Origin: Pseudomonadota bacterium
GTDB lineage: Bacteria; Pseudomonadota; Gammaproteobacteria; Burkholderiales; JAKAFK01
Assembly: GCA_021788645.1 (NCBI GenBank)
Contig: JAJYKK010000022.1
Coordinates: forward strand, 1-41,497
Direction of reading: 5' to 3'
Length of the DNA stretch: 41,497 bases
The notes below the pieces were generated by a model. The model saw nothing but the letters and a program-made list of their open reading frames with translations, did not search any database and was not told where the DNA came from. Numbering within the stretch: position 1 is the stretch's first letter; each line of letters starts with the position of its first letter. This document shows, in pieces, positions 29,122 through 37,973 of this stretch. A program made the position numbers and the translations under genes.

Positions 29122-30725
29122 TGGCCGGCGATGCCCCCGCGCAGCCGATAGCGGAAGTCATCGAGGAGGCGGGCGAGGGGGCCGCCGTTCCCCAGCCGCC
29201 CCACGAGGCCACGCCGGAAGCGGGCCTCAACCGGGCATTGATCACGTTTTCGATCATGGCCGCGACCATCATGCAGGCGCTCGACTCGACCATCGCCAAT
29301 GTCGCGCTGCCCCGGATGCAAGGCTCGCTTTCCGCGACGGAAGCCGAGACGGCCTGGGTGCTGACCTCCTACATCATCGCCGCCGCCATCATGATACCGC
29401 TGACCGGTTGGCTCGCCGGGCGCTTTGGTCGCAAGAAGGTCTTCCTCATCTCCATCGCCGGCTTCACGCTGACCTCCGCCTTGTGCGGCCTGTCCACCAG
29501 CCTGCCCGAGATCGTGCTGTTCCGCCTGCTGCAGGGCATGTCGGGCGCGGCCCTGGTGCCGCTGTCGCAGGCCGTCCTGTTCGACATCAATCCGCCCGAA
29601 CGCCACGGCCAGGCGATGGCCGTGTGGGGCATCGGGGTCACGCTCGGGCCGGTGCTCGGGCCCGTCCTGGGCGGCTATCTGACACAGAACTACGACTGGG
29701 GCTGGGTCTTCTTCATCAACGTGCCGGTCGGCATCATCGCCTTCCTCGGGCTTTCGGCCTCGATGCCGGAAACCCACAAGCATTCCGAGCGCTTCGATTT
29801 CTTCGGCTTCATCACGCTGGCGATCGCCATCGGGGCCTTCCAGTTCTTCCTGGATCGCGGGCCGGAGAAGGATTGGTTCGGCTCGCGCGAGATCATCGTC
29901 GAGGCCGCGGTGGCCGCTCTGGCGTTCTATTCCTTCCTGGTGCACACGGCGACCCATCCCCGTCCTTTCCTGAGCCCCAGGTTATTTGCCGACCGCAGCT
30001 TCGTCACCGCCAACGTGCTCATCTTCCTGGTCGGCGTGGTCCTGTTCGCGACCCTTGCCCTGATTCCGCCCATGCTGCAGAACACGATGGATTATCCCGT
30101 CTTCGACAGCGGACTGGTGACGGCGCCGCGCGGGGTCGGCACGATGATCGGCATGATGGTCGTGGGCCGCCTCGTCGGCCGTTGGGATGCGCGGGCCATC
30201 ATGACCGTGGGCCTGGGCCTCACCGTCTTCTCGCTCTGGGAAATGACGCAGTTCGACCTGTTGATGGACAGTCGTCTGGTCGTCATCTCGGGCATGTTGC
30301 AAGGCTTCGGGATCGGACTGACCTATGTGCCGCTTTCGACGCTCGCCTTCGGCACGCTCGCGCGGGACCTGCGCAACGAGGGGACGGCCTTCTTCAACCT
30401 CCAGCGCAATATCGGCAGCGCGATCGGCATTTCGGCGGTGCAGGCGCTGCTCGTGCGCAACACGCAGATCGTGCACGCCTCGCTCGGGACCCACATCACG
30501 CCCTATAACCTCGACAGCCTGGCGTTCGCCGCAAGGGGTTTGCATCCCCACGGCTTGGCCTCGCTGCTTCGCCTCAACGGCCTCATCACCCGTCAGGCAT
30601 CGATGATCGCCTATGTCGACGACTACAAGCTGATGATGGTGCTTACCTTGGCGGTCATCCCGCTTCTGTTCTTTCTGCGCCCGCCGCGCAAGGCCGGGAG
30701 TCAAGAAATGGTGGTGCTCGAATGA
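29121..30725 (+). CDS. DHA2-family MFS efflux pump (EmrB-like)
   Basis: 534 residues with about 14 membrane helices and a hydrophilic N-terminal extension of some 35 residues. Helix 1 has the DHA2 pattern MQALDSTIANVALP. Motif A is GWLAGRFGRKKVF, and motif C is GPVLGPVLGGYL. Start at 29121 chosen because it overlaps the upstream stop; a GTG at 29103 would lie inside the fusion-protein gene. The pump probably exports hydrophobic drugs or uncouplers in exchange for protons, together with its fusion protein and outer-membrane factor. Confidence 0.93.
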   Translation: MAGDAPAQPIAEVIEEAGEGAAVPQPPHEATPEAGLNRALITFSIMAATIMQALDSTIANVALPRMQGSLSATEAETAWVLTSYIIAAAIMIPLTGWLAGRFGRKKVFLISIAGFTLTSALCGLSTSLPEIVLFRLLQGMSGAALVPLSQAVLFDINPPERHGQAMAVWGIGVTLGPVLGPVLGGYLTQNYDWGWVFFINVPVGIIAFLGLSASMPETHKHSERFDFFGFITLAIAIGAFQFFLDRGPEKDWFGSREIIVEAAVAALAFYSFLVHTATHPRPFLSPRLFADRSFVTANVLIFLVGVVLFATLALIPPMLQNTMDYPVFDSGLVTAPRGVGTMIGMMVVGRLVGRWDARAIMTVGLGLTVFSLWEMTQFDLLMDSRLVVISGMLQGFGIGLTYVPLSTLAFGTLARDLRNEGTAFFNLQRNIGSAIGISAVQALLVRNTQIVHASLGTHITPYNLDSLAFAARGLHPHGLASLLRLNGLITRQASMIAYVDDYKLMMVLTLAVIPLLFFLRPPRKAGSQEMVVLE

Positions 30726-32146
30726 ACACCCGCATGGGAGTGTCGGGTGTTTTCCTGGCGGCCACGCTGGCCGCCTGTGCGGCCGTGCCGCCCACCGCCG
30801 CGCCGTCCGTCCCGACCCCGCGGGCGTATGCGTCTGCCCACGAGCTCGTTTCCCTGCGTCAGCGCGTGACCCTGGAGAATCGGCTGCGTTCGGCGTGGTG
30901 GACCTTGTTCGGTTCGGGGCGGCTCGATGGCCTGATCCGCACGGTCGTCGCCGGCAACCAGGACCTGCGCGCGGCGCGCGCGCGAGTTGCGGCGGCGAGG
31001 GCCGCCGTCCAGGCGGGAAGGGGCGCCGGCCTGCCCCAGGTGGCGCTGGACGCGCAAGCCGGGCGCCAGGAATACGGCGTCGCGCTGTTCGGACCGTCGC
31101 AGTTCAGCATCCCCCCGTTCAACGCCTATGAGGTGGGGCCATCGGTGACCTGGACGCCCGACCTGTTCGGCGCGCAGCGCAATCAGGTGGCGCGCCTTCA
31201 GGCCCTGGCCGACTATGAGCGCGATGAGCTCGAGGCCGCGGACCTCACCCTCACCGGCGAGGCGGTGGCCGTGAGCCTGGACATGGCGGAAGCCTCGAGC
31301 GAAATGACTGCGCTGCGCCGTATCGTGGCCGCGGACCAGCAGACCCTGCACCTCGTCCAGGCGGCGCGCGCCATCGGGACGGCCACCGAAGTGGCGGTGC
31401 TCTCCGCCCAGACGCAGCGGCTCGCGGACTCCGCCCGGCTCGCGCCGCTGGCGCGCCGGGTGGCCGAGGACTCCCATGCGTTGTCCGTGCTCGCCGGGCG
31501 GCTGCCCGCCGACTGGACGCCGCCGCGCCTCGCCTTAAGCGAGTTCAGGGTGCCTTCCGACTTGCCTTTGGCACTGCCCTCGCAACTCCTCAGGAACCGC
31601 CCCGACATTCTGGCGGCGCAGGCGAATCTCAAGGCGGCGGCGGCGGCCGTGGGGCTGGCCACTGCCCATCTGTATCCCACCGTGACCTTGAGCGCGAACA
31701 TGCTGGCGGAGGCGCTGACGCCTGCGGCGCTGTTCGGGCCGGGGGCGGGTGCCTATTCCCTGGCCGCCGGCCTCGCGCAGCCTCTCTTCAGCGGCGGCAC
31801 GCTGAGCGCCGAAAGGCGCGAGGCACAAGCCGCCTACCGCGCCGCGGCGGCCCGGTATCGGCAGACGGTTCTCGATGCGTTTGGCCAGGTGGCGACGGCG
31901 TTGACCTCGCTTGCCCATGACGATGCCGCGGTGTCGGCCCAGCGAAGCGCCTATCGGGCCGCTCGCCGCACGGCCCGGCTAGCGGTCACGGCCTATCGGC
32001 TCGGCGGCATCGGGCTGTTGCGGGTGCAGGATGCACAGCGGGCGGCCGCCGCCGCCCGGCTCGGCCTCGTCCGGGCCGAGGGCCGGCGCGCGGGCGACGC
32101 GGCGCGCCTGTTCGTGGCGGCCGGCGGGGCAAGGCTCGCTGCCTGA
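30722..32146 (+). CDS. NodT-family outer-membrane efflux lipoprotein
   Basis: 474 residues. A lipobox LAAC with the lipidated Cys19 ends the signal peptide. Two repeats of the TolC/OEP fold follow, with RSAWWTLFGSGRLDGLI and LLRNRPDILAAQANLKAAAAAVGLA, the classic NodT/OprM signatures. It forms the trimeric exit duct for the EmrAB-type pump. Start overlaps the pump stop as ATGA. The gene ends 3 nt before the convergent epimerase gene. Confidence 0.93.
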   Translation: MNTRMGVSGVFLAATLAACAAVPPTAAPSVPTPRAYASAHELVSLRQRVTLENRLRSAWWTLFGSGRLDGLIRTVVAGNQDLRAARARVAAARAAVQAGRGAGLPQVALDAQAGRQEYGVALFGPSQFSIPPFNAYEVGPSVTWTPDLFGAQRNQVARLQALADYERDELEAADLTLTGEAVAVSLDMAEASSEMTALRRIVAADQQTLHLVQAARAIGTATEVAVLSAQTQRLADSARLAPLARRVAEDSHALSVLAGRLPADWTPPRLALSEFRVPSDLPLALPSQLLRNRPDILAAQANLKAAAAAVGLATAHLYPTVTLSANMLAEALTPAALFGPGAGAYSLAAGLAQPLFSGGTLSAERREAQAAYRAAAARYRQTVLDAFGQVATALTSLAHDDAAVSAQRSAYRAARRTARLAVTAYRLGGIGLLRVQDAQRAAAAARLGLVRAEGRRAGDAARLFVAAGGARLAA

Positions 32147-32149
32147 TCG

Positions 32150-33046
32150 TCACCGGGAGCGCTGCGCGCTGTCGGCCCATGTCGCCTGAAGCGTGTGCTG
32201 CGGGGCCCAATGCAGCCGTTCGCGCGCGCGTCCGCAGTCGAGCGTGAGGGGGCGGTGGATGCCCTGCAGCCAGCCAGGCTCCCCGCCGATGCCCGCGATG
32301 GCGTGGCCGAGCCGAAGGGCGATGGCGGCGACCCGGGGCGGGATGGGGCGGGCGTGGGGCGCGACCGTGAGGAGCATGTCGCGAAAGGCGAAGCGCTCCG
32401 GGCCGGCCAGGTTGAAGGGACCGGTGCCGGGGGTCGAAAGGCTCGCCACGATGGCATCGGCGACGTCGTCTTCATGCACGCATTGCAGTGTCGGCTGGGG
32501 ATCCGGCAGACGCACGTAGAAGGGCTGGCGCAGCAGGCCTTTGAGCAGGGGCTGCGCATGCGGGCCGAGGATCACGTGCGGGCGCAACCGGATGGCGTCG
32601 GGGCGGCGCCGTTCCAGGTATGTCTCCAAGGCGGCCTTGTGGGCGGCATAGCGGAAACCGGGCAAGGGCCGAAAGGGGGCCTCCTCGGTGAGCATCTCGC
32701 CGTGCCCGTACACGGCCGCGCTCGACAGGTGGATGATGCGCGGGACGCCGGCGGCGGCTTCGAAGAGACGGATGCTGCCGTGGACGTTGATCGCCGCCAT
32801 CGCTGCCGTTGCGGTGCGGCCCTTGAGGACCACGAAGGCGAGATGCACCAGCGCGTCCGTGCCGTTGAGCAGGCGCACCATGTCGGGGTCACGGATATCC
32901 CGTACCCAGGCCGTGAATTTGTCATGGCGAAAGGCGCAGGGCTTGCGATCGATGCCGGTCACGCGCGCAATGTCCGGATGGGCGCACAGCTTGGGCAGGA
33001 GCGCGTGCGCCAGGCAGCCGCTGGTGCCCGTGACCAGCACGTTCAT
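32150..33046 (-). CDS. NAD-dependent epimerase/dehydratase family protein
   Basis: 298 residues, extended SDR. The Rossmann motif is VTGTSGCLAHAL, in which the third glycine of GxxGxxG is replaced by Ala. The catalytic pair is present as YAAHK, with Ser residues in HLSSAAVYG about 25 residues before it. The substrate domain includes QCVHEDDVADAI. The substrate is unknown; it resembles sugar-nucleotide epimerase-like proteins with a short C-terminal half. It follows the luciferase-like oxidoreductase with an ATGA overlap (33043-33046). Confidence 0.85.
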   Translation of the reverse strand: MNVLVTGTSGCLAHALLPKLCAHPDIARVTGIDRKPCAFRHDKFTAWVRDIRDPDMVRLLNGTDALVHLAFVVLKGRTATAAMAAINVHGSIRLFEAAAGVPRIIHLSSAAVYGHGEMLTEEAPFRPLPGFRYAAHKAALETYLERRRPDAIRLRPHVILGPHAQPLLKGLLRQPFYVRLPDPQPTLQCVHEDDVADAIVASLSTPGTGPFNLAGPERFAFRDMLLTVAPHARPIPPRVAAIALRLGHAIAGIGGEPGWLQGIHRPLTLDCGRARERLHWAPQHTLQATWADSAQRSR

Positions 33047-34098
33047 GCGCCAGCCTGCGGCCGGCTGAAGGCGGGCAGGACCTCTTGGGCCACGAGGCGC
33101 AGCGACTCTCGCACGAGGTCACTCGCGGCCGCGCCGGCGGCGAGCGCCAGAAGTACGTGGGTGACGCCGGCCGCTTCATACTTGCGCAAGGCCCGAATGC
33201 AGTCGTCGGGCGTGCCGGCCACCGCCATGCCGGCGGCCTCGAGCAGCGGGAGGTGGATGCCGCGTTTCATGAGCGCGCGGAAGCGGCCCAATGCGTGAAA
33301 GTGCTCGTAGCTCGGGTAGAGGGACTCCAAGACCGGTCGCGTGGTGTCGAGCAACTGCCGGTAGAACCAGGAGAGCGCCTGGGCAGCGACGCGTCTGGCC
33401 TGGGCGCGGTCGGGCAGACAGACCATCCCCACGGTCATGCCGATGCGCGGGGCGTCGGGCCCGGGCCACGCCGCCTGGAAGGCGGCGATGTCGTGACGCG
33501 TCATGAACCATGGCTTGAAGGGGCCCGCGAGCACGCCCAGTCCTTCTTGCGCCGCGTAGGCGAAGCTTTGCGGGCTCACCGCCGCGCTCCACAGCGGCGG
33601 GTGGGGGCGCTGCACGCCGTGCGGGAGGATGTCGAGGACCTCCCCGGGGCGGCCGGCGACGGATTCGCCGCTGAGGTGGGCGCGCACCAGGGCGAGCGCC
33701 TCGGCGGCGCTTTCGCGCGAGTGCCCCATGGGACTGCCGAAGACCGCGAATTCCTTCGGCGAGAAGCCGCGGCCGATGCCGACTTCGAGACGCCCGCGGG
33801 TCAGGATGTCGAGGGTCGCGATGCGCTCGGCGACGTGTACCGGGTGGTGCAGCGGCAAGGGGATGACGCCGAATCCCAGGCGGATGCGGCGGGTGCGCTG
33901 AGACAGCGCCGCGATGAGCAGATCGGGCTTGGAGAGATGGGAGTAGCCGCGCATGAAATGGTGTTCGACGAACCAGGCACAGCGAAATCCCAATTCGTCG
34001 GCGAGGACGATCTCTTCCATCGTCTCCTCATAGGCACAAGCCTCCGAGCGGGCGAGAAAAGGGGGCATGGCCAGTTCGTAGAAGAGGTCGAAATCCAT
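33043..34098 (-). CDS. LLM-class flavin-dependent oxidoreductase
   Basis: About 351 residues, bacterial-luciferase-like TIM barrel. MDFDLFYELAMPPF and AWFVEHHFMRGYSHLSKPDLL at the N terminus, and HHPVHVAERIATLDILTRGRLEVGIGRGF in the middle (read here as two shorter blocks), are family landmarks for FMN or F420 monooxygenases. The start at 34098 follows the family; no good ribosome site is seen. Cotranscribed with the epimerase and divergent from fixA. Substrate unknown. Confidence 0.85.
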   Translation of the reverse strand: MDFDLFYELAMPPFLARSEACAYEETMEEIVLADELGFRCAWFVEHHFMRGYSHLSKPDLLIAALSQRTRRIRLGFGVIPLPLHHPVHVAERIATLDILTRGRLEVGIGRGFSPKEFAVFGSPMGHSRESAAEALALVRAHLSGESVAGRPGEVLDILPHGVQRPHPPLWSAAVSPQSFAYAAQEGLGVLAGPFKPWFMTRHDIAAFQAAWPGPDAPRIGMTVGMVCLPDRAQARRVAAQALSWFYRQLLDTTRPVLESLYPSYEHFHALGRFRALMKRGIHLPLLEAAGMAVAGTPDDCIRALRKYEAAGVTHVLLALAAGAAASDLVRESLRLVAQEVLPAFSRPQAGA

Positions 34099-34185
34099 GG
34101 ACGATGCGGGCGCACTCGAGGATGGGCGGGAAACGACGGTCGTGCGAAATCGGTTGCGGGCCTTGCCGTTCGTGCGGGCGGCGCG

Positions 34186-34215
34186 TCGACAGGCCGGGTG
34201 CGCAAAGTGTATCAT
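34186..34215 (+). promoter_or_regulatory. Sigma-70 promoter candidate for fixABCX
   Basis: TCGACA (34186-34191, 5/6), 18-nt spacer, TATCAT (34210-34215, 5/6). The predicted transcript would start near 34222, 35 nt before the fixA ATG. A house-keeping promoter, rather than a -24/-12 NifA-type site, would argue for use beyond nitrogen fixation. Confidence 0.5.
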
Positions 34216-34256
34216 GGCCGCCGGGATTGATTCAGAACGGAAGCAAGGCGACGCGA

Positions 34257-35099
34257 ATGCATAGCGTGGTTTGCATCAAACAGGTGCCGGACAGCGCGCA
34301 GATCCGGGTTCATCCGGTGACCAACACCATCATGCGGCAGGGCGTGCCGGCGATCATCAATCCGTATGACCTGTTTGCCCTGGAGGAAGCCTTGCGGCTT
34401 AAGGATCGCTTCGGCGGCCAGGTCACCGTGCTCACCATGGGCCCGCCGCAGGCGGAGGCGGCCTTGCGCAAGGCCCTGTCGTTCGGGGCGACCGATGCCG
34501 TCTTGCTCACCGACAAGGCGTTCGCGGGGGCCGACACGCTGGCCACGAGCTATGCGCTCGCTGCCGCCTTGCGCCAACTCGACGAGCGGCTGCCGGTGGA
34601 TGTGGTGTTCACCGGCAAGCAGACCATCGACGGCGATACCGCTCAGGTCGGCCCAGGCATTGCCAAGCGGCTGGATCTGCAGCTTCTGACCTACGTCTCG
34701 CGCATCGTCGAATTGGATCCCGAGGGGCGCTCGATCATCGTCGAGCGCCGGGCCGAGGGCGGCGTGCAGGTGCTCAAGACGGCGCTTCCCTGTCTCGTGA
34801 CGATGCTGGAAGGCACCAACGAAATCCGGTTCGGCACGCTCCCCGACATGCTGCGCGCGGCGCGTGCCCCTGTCGAACAATGGGACCGGGCGGCCGCCGG
34901 CATCGTCGATGCGACCAAGATCGGCCTCAAGGGCTCGCCGACGGTCGTCTCGAAGGTGTTCACGCCGACGCCCCGGGCGGAAAGGGCGCAACTGGTGGAA
35001 GCGGCCGACGGCCACCTGACCGCCGGCGCGGTGGAGCTGATCGCGCGCATGGTGGCCCGTTTGCCGGCGCTCGAGGACGAGCTCGCCAGGCGCGCGTGA
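34257..35099 (+). CDS. fixA: Electron transfer flavoprotein subunit FixA (ETF beta)
   Basis: 280 residues. [15 protein letters not shown] is the standard ETF-beta N terminus; [17 protein letters not shown] is the conserved nucleotide region, and [16 protein letters not shown] the ETF-beta signature area. With FixB it binds the FAD that performs bifurcation of NADH electrons. Start chosen at 34257 with AAGG upstream. First gene of a four-gene set. Confidence 0.94.
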   Translation: MHSVVCIKQVPDSAQIRVHPVTNTIMRQGVPAIINPYDLFALEEALRLKDRFGGQVTVLTMGPPQAEAALRKALSFGATDAVLLTDKAFAGADTLATSYALAAALRQLDERLPVDVVFTGKQTIDGDTAQVGPGIAKRLDLQLLTYVSRIVELDPEGRSIIVERRAEGGVQVLKTALPCLVTMLEGTNEIRFGTLPDMLRAARAPVEQWDRAAAGIVDATKIGLKGSPTVVSKVFTPTPRAERAQLVEAADGHLTAGAVELIARMVARLPALEDELARRA

Positions 35100-35110
35100 G
35101 GAGATCATCC

Positions 35111-36199
35111 ATGAGCGAAGCCCCGCAGGCTCCCGTCAAACGAAAGCGCAAGATCGTCCTGGACGAACGGCTGCAGGCCTACAAGGGCGTTTGGGTGGTG
35201 ATCGAGCAGGCGCGCGGCCAGGTCCATCCGGTGTCCTTGGAGCTTCTGGGCGAGGGGCGCAAGCTCGCCGACAGCCTCGGCACCGAGCTGTCCGGGGTCG
35301 TGCTGTGCGCCCCCGGCGCGGACGGTCCCGCGCTGTGCCGGGAAGCCTTCGAGCATGGCGCCGACCTGTGCTACCTGATGCAAAGCGAGGTGTTGAAGGC
35401 TTACCGCAACGTGCCGTTCACCCAAGGACTGTCGGAACTCGTCAACGTGTATCAGCCGGAGATCCTGCTGCTGGGCGCCACCACGCAGGGGCGGGATCTG
35501 GCCGGCAGCGTCGCCACCGCGCTCGCGACCGGCCTCACGGCCGATTGCACGGGTCTTGCCATCGATTTGGAGAACCGCAGCCTCCTGTCGACTCGTCCGA
35601 CCTTCGGCGGCAGCCTGCTGTGCACCATCGTCACGCTGTCCTGCCGGCCGCAAATGGCCACCGTGCGGCCGCGCGTCATGGCGATGCCGGCGCGGACCCC
35701 TGGGCGAAGCGGGCGCGTCGTGGCGCACCCGCTGGCGCTGAAGGAGGATGATGTCATCACCAAGGTGCTCGCGTTCATTGCCGACGATACGCGCGACAAG
35801 CCCCAGCTGCCGTATGCCGACATCATCGTGGCCGGCGGCCGCGGGTTGGGCAGCCGCGAGAACTTCCGGCTGGTGTGGGATTTGGCGCGCGTCCTGGGCG
35901 CGGAAGTCGGCGGCTCGCGTCCGGTGGTGCAGGCCGGCTGGCTGGACCTCGATCGGCAGGTCGGGCAGTCGGGCAAGACGGTCCGGCCCAAGCTCTACAT
36001 CGCGGCGGGCATCTCGGGCGCGATTCAGCATCGGGTGGGGATGGAGGGTGCGGATTGCATTGTCGCCATCAACAACGACCCGGGCGCACCCATCTTCGGT
36101 TTTGCCCATCTCGGCGTCGTGGCCGATTGCGTGCGTTTTCTTCCCGTGCTGACCGACGCGTTCCGGCAGAAGTTGGCGCAGATGAAGCGCGCGGGCTGA
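35111..36199 (+). CDS. fixB: Electron transfer flavoprotein subunit FixB (ETF alpha)
   Basis: 362 residues. A basic lead ([19 protein letters not shown]) is followed by the ETF alpha domain, then the C-terminal FAD-binding domain with [13 protein letters not shown] and [19 protein letters not shown]. It has no N-terminal ferredoxin domain, unlike some diazotroph FixB proteins. GGAG lies about 8 nt before the ATG. Follows fixA by 11 nt. Confidence 0.94.
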   Translation: MSEAPQAPVKRKRKIVLDERLQAYKGVWVVIEQARGQVHPVSLELLGEGRKLADSLGTELSGVVLCAPGADGPALCREAFEHGADLCYLMQSEVLKAYRNVPFTQGLSELVNVYQPEILLLGATTQGRDLAGSVATALATGLTADCTGLAIDLENRSLLSTRPTFGGSLLCTIVTLSCRPQMATVRPRVMAMPARTPGRSGRVVAHPLALKEDDVITKVLAFIADDTRDKPQLPYADIIVAGGRGLGSRENFRLVWDLARVLGAEVGGSRPVVQAGWLDLDRQVGQSGKTVRPKLYIAAGISGAIQHRVGMEGADCIVAINNDPGAPIFGFAHLGVVADCVRFLPVLTDAFRQKLAQMKRAG

Positions 36200-36210
36200 G
36201 GGGCGACAAC

Positions 36211-37512
36211 GTGTCAGAAAGCTTCGACGCCATCGTGGTGGGCGCAGGACCGGCAGGCAATGCGGCGGCCTACACGCTTGCCCAAGCCGGCCTCGCGGTC
36301 CTGCAGATCGAACGGGGCGAGGCGCCGGGCGCCAAGAACGTGCAGGGGGCGATCCTATATGCGGATGCGCTGGAGCGGCTGATTCCCGATTTCCGGGAGG
36401 AGGCGCCGCTCGAGCGCCACATCATCGAACAGCGCATGTGGGTCATGGACGACGAGTCCCATATCGGCACCCACTTCCGTTCCAATGACTTCAGCCGACC
36501 GCCGCACAACCGCTACACGATCATCCGGGCCAAGTTCGACAAGTGGTTCTCGAAGAAGGTGCAGGAGGCGGGAGCCCTGGTGATTTGCGAGACGACGGTG
36601 ACCGGGCTGCTGCGCGACGGCGCGGGGAAAGTCATTGGCGTGCAGACCGACCGGGGCGATGGCGCCGTCTACGCGGAGGTGGTGGTCATCGCCGACGGCG
36701 TCAATTCCCTGCTCGCGCGCAAGGCCGGCTTCCGCGCCGAGCTCGCCCCCAAGGACGTGGCGCTGGCGGTCAAGGAAATCCACTTCATGCCCAAGGAGGC
36801 CGTGGAGTCCCGCTTCAATATTCGGGCGGGGCAGGGCGTGGTGATCGAGATGATGGGAAAGATCACCCAAGGCATGATGGGGACCGGATTCCTGTACACC
36901 AACACGGACTCGATCAGCATCGGCGTTGGCGTGATGCTCTCGGATTTGATGGCGCAGCGCCTGACCCCCTGGGAGCTGCTGGAGCAGACCAAGGCCCATC
37001 CGTCCGTCCAGCCCTTGCTGGAGGGCGGGGAAATGAAGGAGTATGCCGCCCATCTGATTCCGGAGGGGGGGTTCCACGCGATTCCCCGGGTCTTTGGGGA
37101 TGGCTGGGTCATCGCGGGGGATTCGGGCATGTTCGTCAATGCGGTGCACCGCGAGGGCTCCAACCTCGCCATGACCACCGGGCGCATGGCAGCGGAGACC
37201 ATCATCGATCTGGCACGGGCGGGTCTCCCGATGACCGCGGAGCATCTCGCAGCGTACCGGCGCCGCCTCGACGACTGCTTCGTGATCAAGGACATGAAGA
37301 AGTACAAGGACCTGCCCGACATCTTCCATGCCAACAACCAGTTCTTCACGACCTACCCCGAACTGGTCAACGGTGCCGCGCGCACCATGCTCACGGTGGA
37401 TGGGGTGGACAAGCGTTCCAAGGAGAAGGAAATCTTCGCCTGCTTTCGGGAACGCCGCTCGCTGTTCGGCCTGCTCGGCGATGCGTTCAAACTGTGGAGG
37501 GCCTTCCGATGA
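36211..37512 (+). CDS. fixC: FixC flavoprotein (ETF:quinone oxidoreductase-like)
   Basis: 433 residues starting with GTG at 36211; GAGGGG lies about 7 nt upstream. The N-terminal FAD site is VVGAGPAGNAAAYTLA with ERGEAPGAKNVQGA close by. The middle and C-terminal parts (GDGWVIAGDSGMFVN, the second FAD contact) match FixC. It takes one electron branch from FixAB and passes it to quinone with the FixX iron-sulfur protein. Stop overlaps fixX as ATGA. Confidence 0.94.
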   Translation: MSESFDAIVVGAGPAGNAAAYTLAQAGLAVLQIERGEAPGAKNVQGAILYADALERLIPDFREEAPLERHIIEQRMWVMDDESHIGTHFRSNDFSRPPHNRYTIIRAKFDKWFSKKVQEAGALVICETTVTGLLRDGAGKVIGVQTDRGDGAVYAEVVVIADGVNSLLARKAGFRAELAPKDVALAVKEIHFMPKEAVESRFNIRAGQGVVIEMMGKITQGMMGTGFLYTNTDSISIGVGVMLSDLMAQRLTPWELLEQTKAHPSVQPLLEGGEMKEYAAHLIPEGGFHAIPRVFGDGWVIAGDSGMFVNAVHREGSNLAMTTGRMAAETIIDLARAGLPMTAEHLAAYRRRLDDCFVIKDMKKYKDLPDIFHANNQFFTTYPELVNGAARTMLTVDGVDKRSKEKEIFACFRERRSLFGLLGDAFKLWRAFR

Positions 37513-37793
37513 GCGTGCCCAAGGTGGAGGAGAAGCTCTTCCAGAACCGCTATGTGATCGACGCCGGGCACCCCCATATCCGCATCGTGGACCCGGCGCG
37601 CTGCCGGAGCGGCTGCCGGCAACCCTGCCTGGTCTGCTGCCCCGCCGGTTGCTATACGCTGGACGCGGGCGAGGTGGTGCTGATCACCGACGGTTGTCTC
37701 GAATGCGGGACGTGCCGCGTGGTGTGCCTCGCGCGTAACCTAGAATGGAAGTATCCGCGCGGCGGCTATGGCATCCAATTCAAATTCGGCTGA
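37509..37793 (+). CDS. fixX: Ferredoxin-like protein FixX
   Basis: 94 residues with ten cysteines in two groups: CRSGCRQPCLVCCPAGC (about residues 32-48) and GCLECGTCRVVC (about 62-73). This is enough for two [4Fe-4S] clusters, as in FixX of nitrogen fixers; E. coli FixX lacks most of the first group. The C-terminal WKYPRGGYGIQFKFG is the usual end. It works with FixC as the ETF-QO-like electron exit. Confidence 0.94.
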   Translation: MSVPKVEEKLFQNRYVIDAGHPHIRIVDPARCRSGCRQPCLVCCPAGCYTLDAGEVVLITDGCLECGTCRVVCLARNLEWKYPRGGYGIQFKFG

Positions 37794-37889
37794 CGCCGTG
37801 CACGCGGCCGTCCCTTGCAAGAAACGGCGCAGGGCGTCGACGAATGCACGCGAGGCCCGCGCGCCGGTTCGAAACCTATGAGTATCAGA

Positions 37890-37903
37890 ATATTCGGATA
37901 TTC
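37890..37903. repeat. ATATTC direct repeat at the mla promoter
   Basis: ATATTC at 37890-37895 and 37898-37903, separated by GG; the second copy overlaps the -35 box of the mla promoter by three bases. The 8-bp period is short for a two-site operator, but the AT-rich patch is distinct from its surroundings. Confidence 0.35.
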
Positions 37904-37929
37904 ACATTGCCGTGCGGCAATGCTAAAAT
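37901..37929 (+). promoter_or_regulatory. Near-consensus sigma-70 promoter of the mla operon
   Basis: TTCACA (37901-37906, 5/6), 17-nt spacer, TAAAAT (37924-37929, 5/6), with TG one base before the -10 (37921-37922), an extended -10. Transcription would begin near 37936, leaving a leader of about 38 nt to the mlaF ATG. It is the best promoter in the window. Confidence 0.7.
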
Positions 37930-37973
37930 CGTGCCCTTTCAGGGTATCTTAACCAAAAGAACTGCGACCCTTC

